Under the pieces are notes generated by a model. It searched no databases, was not told the origin of the DNA, and saw nothing but the letters and a program-made list of their open reading frames with translations. DNA of 64,000 bases from assembly GCA_947247005.1 (NCBI GenBank), contig OX365948.1, forward strand, positions 10,591,455 through 10,655,454, written 5' to 3'. The stretch's first letter is position 1. Each line of letters begins with the position of its first letter. A program made the translations under genes and the position numbers. Source of the stretch: Spisula solida. Its lineage: Eukaryota > Mollusca > Bivalvia > Venerida > Mactridae. This document shows, piece after piece, positions 36,801 to 48,800 of this stretch.

Positions 36801-39800
36801 TACTGGTACCAATTCTATTTAGTCATTAGTATGCTGCGGCCACACAGCGAACCCCTGCCAGCTGTCACATGATCAAAGCAGACGTTCTATACTAGGCTAT
36901 AACGAGGTGGTTAATACTTGGCTGTTTGCTAATACATACCTTTCCAGTGGAAGCATAATATGCAGTGAGTCTAACTTTCCCCTCCCCCGGCTCAGCATTC
37001 TTAACCCGGTCCACTTGGAAACCCAGCATCATATCTTGCAGTGCCATTACTTGCGCCGGCGAAGTTGAGCGAGGCGCTCTCCGTTGGATTGAGGGTAAGC
37101 GCTCTTGGGGTGTAACCGGCACCGGCTGTGCGCTAAAAATTTAAATATGATAGAATAAAAAATAAGGAACAAGAATTCATAAAATTATACACAGTTTAAC
37201 ATTTTGTATAAGTACACTTCAATTTTATTCATATAAAAAAACAAAAATTAAATCAATTTGTTCTATAATAGTTTGACATTTTGTATTTATCATTTGGTAT
37301 GTTAATATAAATGAAGAAAAGATCCAGCAAACATTTAAGTTTGTCTTATTCAAAAATCTTAAGTTTATTAAATCCAAATGACATGCATTTGATTTATTTA
37401 TCTAAATATGTGCTGATTAAATGGAACCATTAATTAAATGATTCTCAGTATTATAGTTTACTTAAGCATGACAATGCAGTAAAGCTGCACTGATAAATTT
37501 ACAGTAAAAACAAATATCTAGATGAATTATTAAACAAATATTGAAGCCATAAAAAAATCTGAAGCCAATGCCAACCTAACAAACACACAAACAGAAGAAA
37601 TTAAAAGAAGCAACTAAAGACATTCTAAATCCAATATATCAAAGCACTAATACAACAGTATACAAGGATATTAATAAGATGTCCAATTACATTTTAATAT
37701 TTACACAGGTGAAAATAACTACAATGACAAATCATACAGCAATTTGGAATGTCAACCAATTTAATGAGCTATATAAATTAGAAATGTGCCTAAAAGACAT
37801 GGATGCCCCAAGTTGTCATTTGACTTAGTTAAGGGCTGTAACTTGTCATTTGACTATGTTAAGGGCTGTAACAGGTCATTTGACTGTGTTAAGGGCTGTA
37901 ACTCGACATTTGACTACGCTAAGGGCTGTAACTCATCATTTGACTATGTTAAGGGCTGTCACTCGTCATTTGACTATGTTAAGGGCTGTAACTCTAGCTA
38001 ATACTGCATGAATTTGATTACAACTACCTAGGTATGCAACAACACATGCTAAATAATATTCCTATGAAGCTTGATGACTGCTGCACAATTACTTTTCAAG
38101 TTACATTCAAGACAACATTTTGGGCCACACATCAGACAGACTGAGGGACAAGGACACATCTAGAATACTCCTCCAACATTTGGCAGGGGCAGAAGAAAGT
38201 AAATATAATCATGTAGAATAAACGTTAAAAGATCAGGAAGATAATACATTCACTGAGCAACCTCTGTACAGCAACACCTTTTGGGAGTTTCAAATATTGG
38301 CTGTTGTTTAGTTTAGAGGTTGTTGCTATACAGAGGGCAAATCTATAGTAAATATTGGCTTAGGGAATTTTGAAGATGTCCTGTAGAGAGGTTGTTGCTC
38401 TACAGACTAATGGCCGCTCTTGAGATGTTATACTGTATAAGAATATTATATAATTCACCAAAATATGACACACCAGGGGATATAAGAGGCAATAGTGCAG
38501 ACATATAGTCAAACAATAAGCACACATAGGCTTAAATGTGATAATTAAATGCAATACAAGTTAATCATGATCAATAAAGGCAGTGCATTCATTCACTCAA
38601 ACACTGTATGTTAGACACATGACCATAAACAACACATTTTATCAGAAATATTACATAAGGAACATTATGTAATACATATACAAAAATGTAGTACTCGTTT
38701 TTTGTCAAAAGTGTCTTCTTACAAGGGTTATTGTACAGTTTGGTGCAGACAAACAACACACTCGTACGGGGCAATATAAGAACATTTGTTGTCTTCCTAA
38801 ACTGGCATATATCTACATACACCTTTGTTACAACCCGTACGGGGCAATATAAGAACATCTGTTGTCTTCCTAAACTGGCATATATCTACATACACCTTTG
38901 TTACAACCCGCAGATATTTTAAAACATCTAGGACTACTGTGGTTTGTATAATAAGTGTTTAAAAGTTCTATTTAAGAAATGTCCAAATAAAACCATACAA
39001 CCAATAAAGTGACATATTGATAAAATTCCAAAAACCAATGTAAGCGAAGGTTTTAATGACACAGAAGTAGCATTTAATTATAGATAAGTAAATCGTATGC
39101 AAATTCTGTCTATATAAAGGAAAAAGGAGACTAGAATTTCAAGGATAGGGATCAATGGGTAACATATGACACATTTACCTGCGCCTTTTCTGTTTTCTAG
39201 GAGTGGGCAAAGGGGTAGCAGTAGGGGGTGGGGGAATATTGTGTTTTGCAGAATATACCGGAATTTCAGACGGCAACTGGAAAGAACAGCATAGTTATTA
39301 GTATAAGCATGCATGACCTATAATATAAATACTACCAAAAGTCTAATGTAAGAAAATTCCCTTATCTCTAGAAAAAATCTTTACCCGATTATTTCAGCTC
39401 AAATATTTGTCACATAATGCTATCACAAGATAGAACATGAGCAGTATTTACTTCAGCTCTTACTTGAGATGCTTCGAGACATTGGGTCTGGTTTTCTGTT
39501 GAATATGACATAGTACCTAGTTGCCTTACATTAGACTTTTGATCCATGTAAATACATATATGTTAGATTATCACCACACACATATCACACAACAACAACA
39601 TCAACACTACAAGTACCAGTTTATAGTCAACATGACTGACAGAAGTTGTGAGTTGGTGATCAATGTTACTGCTGATTTGTCTAAATGAGACCCCTCTCAG
39701 TATTTGGCTTTTCGGACCAAAACGTATGACAATACAGACTTACCCAATTTAACCGGACCTCTTTAATTGTCGACAGCACATTCACTATTGTACCGTAAGA

Positions 39801-42800
39801 GTTTAAACATTTTAATATGATATTCTCGGAGTTCTGGTTAAATTGTGTTTGTCTATACATCTGCTGACCAGGCATGGTATTCTACAGGTTTTGTGAGAAC
39901 AAAAAAGAACACAAAATGTGCAATCTATACAAAAATAAGTGATGAAATATTTCAAAGATTCATTGCAATACATACTGAAACGCTTTTTATTTTCAGTGTT
40001 GTTTAGCATTGAACCTTGAAATTATGCAGAAGACATCACACAGTGCATGTTAACAAACCCTTTGGGTAATATCTATGAGTATACATATATATGGTTAACA
40101 TATAATATCATAAGCAGCGAGATGTCAGTCAACGTACATGTAGTATTTCCTACAACACTCATCATTACTGTTTGTTAATAAAAATCAACCTACAGTCAAA
40201 CCTGTGTTAATGGTCACTTGATTTAAACAACCATCTACAGTCAAACCTGTGTTAATGGTCACTTGATTTAAACAACCACCTACAGTCAAACCTGTGTTAA
40301 TGGTCACTTGATTTAAACAACCACCTACAGTCAAACCTCTGTTAATGGTCACTTGATTTAACCAACCACCTACAGTCAAACCTGTGTTAATGGTCACTTG
40401 ATTTAACCAACCACCTACAGTCAAACCTGTGTTAATGGTCACTTGATTTAACCAACCACCTACAGTCAAACCTCTGTTAATGGTCACTTGATTTAAACAA
40501 CCACCTACAGTCAAACCTGTGTTAATGGTCACTTGATTTAACCAACCACCTACAGTCAAACCTGTGTTAATGGTCACTTGATTTAAACAACCACCTGTCT
40601 TCAGCAACAAATATCAACAAATATCAATCAACTCAAAGTTTAATAGTATTATACTACTGGTATTATACTACTGTATAAAAAGCCCACCCTACATTTTGGT
40701 GTATTCATTGACTAGCTTTTCAAGACAGGTTTGACTATGACTTCTAATAGTATGTAGCTTAAGACATGTGTCCATTAAAAGCTTTTTGGGCAATTTAGTA
40801 AATGTTGCTCTACATGTATATGACTACCGGTATATGACTAACAATTACATTAAATTCTCCATACAAGAAGCTATTTGTTATTTGTGACATGGTATTCATC
40901 TTCAACATCAAATTAAACTGCAAACATTACAGTAATTTTCAACTCTTTTCAAATGACAGGATAGAAATTGTCAAGCCATATGGAAGAATGAAGTAATAGT
41001 TTTTAGTTCAAATTATCGATTAATTCCAATTATTGAAGAGATAATATGTAATTTTAAAAACACCAAAACAACTTGTTGAAGATAAATAGCATTTTATCCA
41101 CACACGCTTGATCAGTCGAATAACATAAAAAGCAGCTTTGTCAATCATACTATACAGTACTGTGTTTCACTAAAAGATTTTTTATACATTGTCCTTTAAC
41201 TCAGTACCTTTCAACTTTTTCAACTTTTTCAACTTTTTTCTTAGGAAAACTATCTCCGGGAATCTAGGGAAAACAAACAGTTGCTATGACAACAGATTAC
41301 AGAATTTGAGGTTGAAGACAAACCATAATGCAAGCGAATATTTGGGGTGTATTATAGAAATACATGTATGCATGGCAAGCTTTTTTATAGGAACACATAG
41401 AATTTCTACAACCAAAAATGTTCAATAGTGTGCATAATTGAACAGGCAAGCACATGTCCCTTAGTTATCAACTACTGTACATTGTATTTCAATGTATATA
41501 TTCTAAAAGAAAACTAATTTTAAATTAGTCATAGAATTCTTCAGACAAAAGTGGTCACTGAATCAGGTAAATAACTTTGTCTGAGCTTGTATGTACTTCA
41601 TTGCAAAGTTTCATTGCATTTGTTACTTTTCATGAAAGTTGCTGAGCAAAGAAACAACAACAACAACTACATTGCACTTGCAGTCCTTAAATTTTACAAG
41701 CAAATTGAGCAGACTTTATAAAACTATGAACATAAATGTTAACATGTTTCTGATTCACATATTTTATGCTGAGACTTCATTCAGCTAGATTGACATGTTC
41801 TTAGAAGTTATTGATCGTACCTGTGGGTGCGTATACTGGTTATAATTAGCTGCTGTAATCTGCTGCATGGAATGCACTTCTGATTCTCTCATGTTCACAA
41901 TCCTATAGTACAGTTCAGCATCCCCATACTGGCAATATAAAATGGTATTTTATCTCATAATTATTCATGAGTAATATGGCTATTCGATTTGTTGAGAGTG
42001 TATCATGTGACAAACCAAAATGTTCTTGTCATGAGACCCTCTAAATATGCAATGCTATCATCTGGTTAAGCAAACCATACAAACAGTTAGATGAATGTCG
42101 TCAACCCTTGGAAGCATATTATCTTCCTCAGCTTCACCTTGGAGAGGTCATCCTCACTGACATATTATATTTAAGTACTATTATACCATATTATTATATG
42201 TGAGATATTCAGACATTGGTTCTCCCAGTCATATTTCACTGTTAAAGTTTGCTATGAGAGATCTTACTGTATACATTGTTAGTTTTGTATTCTGTCTAGA
42301 AAACGAATCAAATATAATTGTTATTACTTAAATGGTTTTTGACACAAAAAATAAGTCTCCCACAAGGGGCCATAACTTGAAAAATTATCCGACCTTTACT
42401 TTTTACCAGTGGTTAAGAAAAACAAGTGCAGTCAAACTTTGTGGCATCCATCCACCCAGACAACCAGCACAAAATCATTAAGTTTCCCCCACTATATGTG
42501 AGAGACATAATGTCATCCATGTAATCAATAGTAAGACCTACCTTATTAACCCTCTGTACTTGACTGACATGTAAGAATGGTTTAATAGGAACATTTCTCA
42601 TTGGTATTCTAAATCTTCCAGCTATTAATGCACTATTATTGTCAAACAATGGGATCTTTGCCCATGCTCTAGTGAACAAACTGTGTCGATCATGTTCTGA
42701 TGCAGGTCCCCCACTAGCCTGTAACTCTACAACAATACCGAGGTCAGACTCTGGTGGACATCTAAAAAACAAACAAACATGCCAGTTTCAAACCTCGATA

Positions 42801-45800
42801 CAAGAGGCACTTCCAGTTTACATTATAAGTCTTGCATAACAAAGTGCATTATTAAAACAAAATGTAACAAGAGAGCCCTCTAGGCCCTGGTTGCTCACTT
42901 GTCCCATAGTAGAATATGGTAGTTTCATCAAGTTTGAAGCAAAACATTGGCCTACAGACCAAAACAGCCAAATTTTATTTAGCCCTTTCAGAGGCCTTAA
43001 AGAGCTGAACAAAGATCCTATGGTGAAACAAGTTGCGTCAAAGTTTGGTTTTAATGGAATCATAAACTAGAGCTGTCAGAGACAGGCTATGCTCGTTGAA
43101 TGGTTGTTTGTCACAGAAAGGTGCAAGGTTTGCAATGTTGAAATATGAGGTGACATGACTGTGTTGTGCATTGATACCTTGTAATGACTATAAATGCTAC
43201 AGGTTAAGTTTTGGAAATATTTGACAAGTAACAAAGGGAACTAACTCCAAAGTCAAGCAATGCGCTTCTACTAATAGTGTTCTATCCTTCTGTGATTTTC
43301 ATGATATGATATAGTTCACACCTTATGCTGTAGACAAACATTTATAAACAAGGGCAACAACTCCAAAATAGGGAATGTAGAGTAGCTGTTTTTGAGCCCT
43401 GAACAGCACTGCTCTTCTACCCAATGAGATCTACCCACCTATAAAGTTTCATGGCAATACCTTGTACACATTCTGAGTAATGCAAGGGACAAAAAGCTAT
43501 GTATAAAAATAACAAAAGACAATGTATTTACATAAGTCCCAAAAGACTTGTTTACATATCCAATTCCTATCTAAAGTTACCATATAACTACTTGTTGCTA
43601 ATGCTTGTTTATGTACCTCTTTTCTTCAAGAGTCTTGTCAATGTAACACATAATAATGCATATCTATGAAAACAAATATTGTTTAAACTAACAAAGGGCA
43701 ACAATTTAAATAAAGGGAATGTGGAGTTGCAGTTCTTGTGCACTGCACTTAAATCAATGAGATCTTTCGTACAATACCTTGTATCATGCACATGTTTTAA
43801 AGTACTGACAATAAAATGAACAAAATTCTTACTTAGGCACAGGTTGCTTTGCTCCAATCACAGCATTGCTGTAATTATAGTTATATCTGTCACCTCTAGT
43901 GGCTGGTTCCGTGTATACAGTGGGTAACACAGTTGGTTCCCCCATCACAGCTGAGGAACTGTGTAATCCTACAACCAGTCTGCAAGCTTGAATTTGGGGA
44001 TCCAGCGATAACATGAAGTCGTAAAATATCACAAAGCCCGCACTGAAACAAAGGGAAGGAATGCAAACATAGACAAATAATGATAATAATTATAACTTCA
44101 CGTATACCTGTACATGTATTAATTGTTAGTTACTTTGCTGAATTCTGCAAGGTTAAAGAAATGTTCTCAAATAAAGCGTTTAAATCAATGGTCCACAAGA
44201 CTAAATTTTACCACAATATTTAGAATGACACACAGTTAAAATGAATATCTCAAAACGTCTGTTTATAATTAGTCCAAGATAAGAGTAATTAACACCAGTA
44301 AATCTTGATTAACCAGGTAGTAACTGTTATACCGCTTGTCAGTTCTGTCAAGGTTTGTACAGATTTAATCTTGCTGTGAAGTAACTGAAGATCGTGCAGT
44401 TAACCCTCAGACTGAACTGAGAGGTATCCCAGATCCTTTATGAAGTTATGCAGGTTTCAGCACAGTCATAGCAATATGAACAGTACCAACCTCTGATGGA
44501 ACAGAGAAGCAGTGTACATGTATCTGTTCTACTGGCGTGAATAAGTAACTAATTAAAATCACAGAAACAATACTCACCAATATTAACGTCACAATGTTAG
44601 CATTAAAAATACATGTTATTCACATTAAATCCAGTCATACAAAATCAGTAGTTAGATAGTTGAGGATTCAATGTATAGGTTGACAATATGTGTACATGTG
44701 TAAGTATTAGATGTTTCTATACAAGAATTCCAACAAACTATTGCATTGTTCTATTATTCAGCTTTTACAGGACAACGCACCAGAATGACAAAACAACTTG
44801 AGATTGATCATCAATCAATGTTTACATAGGTTCAGTTTGATAGTTGAGTTTGAGATTAAACTTAAGTTGTGTTATAATCTCAAGGTTTGAGATCAGACTG
44901 TCTTATATGTAAAGCTCGCCGGAGATAACTCTAGCCTTATCAAAAAATAAACCTGCACAATATAAACACTGCATGATCGACTGAATGCTTGTTATAAGTG
45001 TAGATTGAAAGTGAATATGCACAAGATTGAAAAAACAAGAGGGCCCAAAGGGCCATAGGTCGCTCACCTGTCCTAGTAGTTCATACAGACCACTTGATGG
45101 TAGTTTCTATTGCATGTACAAGGTTTTCATATTGTCTTATAAAGCGACGTTGCAATTTACATCACATTGCATATTGAAATTTAAGCCAAGTTTTGTCTAT
45201 CATTTGACCTTGTGACCTAGTTTTTGACTCGGGATGACCCAATATCAAACTTGAACTAGATTTTGTTGAGATGATCAATTTGACTAAATCTCATGAAGAT
45301 TAGACCAAAATTGTGACCTCTAACGACTACACAAGGTTTTTCTATGATTTGACCTTATGACCTAGTTTTTGACCCCAGATGACCCAATATCGAACTTGAC
45401 ATAGATTTTGTTGACATGATCATTGTGACCCAGTTTCATAAAGGTAAGGTCAAAATTGTGACCTCTACAGTCTACACAAGGTTTTTCTATGATTTGACCT
45501 TGTGACCTAGTTTTTGACCCTGGATAACCCAATATAGAACTTGACATAGAGTTTGTTAACATGATCATTTTGACCAAGTTTCATAAAGATTAAGTCAAAA
45601 TTGTGACCTCTAGTGACTACACAAGGTTTTTTTTTATTTGACCTTGTGACCTAGTTTTTGACCCCGGACGTCTACACAAATTGTGGACGGACGATGGACG
45701 GATGACGGACGACAGATGACGGACGAAGAGTGATCACAAAAGCTCACTCTGTCACTTTGTGACAGGTGAGCTAAAAAGGACATCAAAAATGCATTTAATT

Positions 45801-48800
45801 TTAATTTTTATTTGTAAACAAAGGCTAGTGTTATCGTTGGCAAACTATTTAACTCACAGAACAACAACAACTTGTTTATCATTTTATCTATCCATTCAGC
45901 ATTGATACTACAATTACAGTTACAATAGAACAAAATATCACATTAAAAACAACACAAGAACAACATCACACAACAACACAGGAGTTTTTGATCCAAGGAT
46001 ATGTAACAGTAGTATACATCACATTGTATATCCACTGTTAGGCTGGTGCATTTCATTGTAAAGATTGTCACATAGTTCAACACAACAATATATATCACAA
46101 ACACATAATACTGTACACATGTACAGGAACATACAAACATAAATTGACCAATGATCAGAAACACAACTGTACATAGATTACATACATTAGTCACTTTATA
46201 GGCTACTTAAAACTACGAGTATATACCAGTTATTAATGAATGAAAAAAGAAACTTTGACATGGCAAACGCGTGACTTTAGACAAAAGACGATTCCGGACT
46301 GACAGGAATTTGACATGACAAATGGTTCTGGATCCATTAAATCAAATTTGGCCGCATTTTAGATCCTGGTATTGGGGAATTTAGACGCCCCCCAAAAAAG
46401 CAGACAACCATTTAAAGATGGTGGGCCATTTGATACACCATGCACCTTCCACGGTTGGGATTTAGATACAATGTTTGACTTTAAATTGTCTAATTCCCCT
46501 GGGTCTACCCCCTGGGACAAAGTATTGATAGGTGCAATATGACCCTTTGACTCTTAAAATTTCTGGAAAGACACATTGTAACCCTAAGGATTTTGACTGA
46601 AGGGTCACATTTTTTTTGAAAATTAATTTTCTTCATGGTAGGTTTTTTGCTACAAAATGGTAAAATCCAATACAAAATTATCAAAATGACCCCTAATGGA
46701 ACCCCTAAAATATAATGTTTCCTTTCTTTCTGTGGTGAATTCATCTTCCTTCTATCCTCAGCACACTCCATGTTACATCCTGAGAAATCAAGAAAAAAGT
46801 CATCATTAATGCCATAATATGACCCTTTTCATGCGTTTCAGTTAAAAAAAATAAATTATTGAAAAAATAAGGTATTCCGTATTTATATTTAAATAAACTT
46901 TACAAGATCTAAGATTTTTAAATATTATTATTGAAACTTCAATTTCACTAAGATTTTAAGATATTATAATCGAAACTTTATTTTCATGACTTAATTAAAA
47001 CAAAAAATGAAAAGTAAAGAAAACAATCACTAAATGTAAAGTGTACTTTCTATAAACCAATCTACATAACAGAGTATATTGTTAGCAGTAAGTTACAGAA
47101 AAAGGCCATATATGGTAAAAGCATGCAATTGTCAGTGGTGCTAGATCGGCTACAAAACTCTGTGATAATTCCTTCTATATAATCTGTAAATATACAAAGT
47201 AAAATATTAGTGACTGACTATAAATAGTAAGAGTGAATAAACTGCACACAGAATATTTGTCAAGAAAATTCTATATGATTCTAAATAATATCTCAAACCT
47301 TCAAATGACTAAACATCAGAATACAATATTGGCATCAGTTTGATTATAATATGCCACATATCAACTGAATGGATAAAGTATCTTTACTCAGGGCACTTCC
47401 GATGGGCCATGTAGCTGTCACCCCAGTTAACTCCATGAACTTCAGATGAGCCATTTAGCTGTCACAACAATAACCTAAATGCACTTCAGATGGGTCATGT
47501 AGCTGTCAACCCAGTTAACTCAAGGCACTTCAGACAGGTCATGTAGCTGTCACCCCAGTTAACTCCATGTACTTCAGATGAGCCATTTAGCTGTCACAAC
47601 AATAACCTCAATGCACTTCAGATGGGTCATGTAGCTGTCAACCCAGTTAACTCAAGGCACTTCAGACAGGTCATGTAGCTGTCACACCAGTTAACTCAAT
47701 GCACTTCAGACAGGTCATGCAGCTGTCACACCAGTTAACTCAATGCACTTTAGATGGGCCATGTAGCTATAACACCAGTTAACTCAATGCACTTCAGATA
47801 GAGTCATGTAGCTATCACATCAGTTAACTAAAGGCACTTCAGATGAGTCATGTAGCTGTCACATCAGTTAACTCAATGCACTTTAGATGAGTCATGTAGC
47901 TGTCACACCAGTTAACTCAATGCACTTCAGATGAGTCATGTAGCTGTCACACCAGTTAACTCAATGCACTTCAGATGAGTCATGTAGCTGTCACACCAGT
48001 TAACTCAATGCACTTTAGATGAGTCATGTAGCTGTCACACCAGTTAACTAAAGGCACTACAGATAAGTCATGCAGCTGTCACACCAGTTAACTCAAGGCA
48101 CTTCAGATGAGTCATGTAGCTGTCACATCAGTTAACCCAAGGCACTGTCACACCAGTTAACTCAAGGCACTTTAGATGAGTCATGTAGCTGTCACACCAG
48201 TTAACTCAAGGCACTTTAGATGAGTCATGTAGCTGTCACACCAGTTAACTCAATGCACTTTAGATAGAGTCACGTAGCTGTCACATCAGTTAACTCAAGG
48301 CACTTTAGATGAGTCATGTAGCTGTCACACCAGTTAACTCAATGCACTTCAGGTGAGTCATGTAGCTGTCACACCAGTTAACTCAAGGCACGTCAGACAG
48401 GTCATGTAGCTGTCACACCAGTTAACTCAAGGTACTTCAGATAGAGTTATGTAGCTGTCACATCAGTTCACTCTTTTAATTCGACTATTGTCCATGAGTC
48501 TAGTTCATCTAACATGAGTATAATGCTGGGCGTATAAAGGAAAGTGTTAAGTGATGATATTAAATTCGTAAGTTGCTATAATTCACAAATATATTTGAAG
48601 TTATTATTTAACAAGCAGCAAAATGAGACTGAGTCTGAGATGATGGTGCCGATGAGATACATTGACCAAATTTATTTTGCTTTTGTATTTGAAAGAATTT
48701 GTAACCCCTGGCAAAAAAAAAATAACTTTCTTTTTTTTAAAAATCTGATTTCAGAAAATTATTTACAATAAAATCAAATACAATCTTTCAACACCATAAT

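Noticed and set aside
37786..38001. 71-codon + strand ORF with '…FDYVKGCN' repeats
   Set aside because: Translation of the 30 bp intronic tandem repeat.
40185..40610. 141-codon - strand ORF of 15-residue repeats
   Set aside because: Produced by the 45 bp tandem repeat; no splice signals and no tie to the neighbouring exons.
45362..45577. 71-codon - strand ORF with internal repeat
   Set aside because: Comes from the 143 bp units of a dispersed element; similar frames appear in every copy.
46505..46771. Possible exon ('MECAEDRRKMN…') to fill the phase gap at 44-49 kb
   Set aside because: Joining it in the required phase creates an immediate stop, and the region resembles a dispersed repeat seen near 15250 and 61900.
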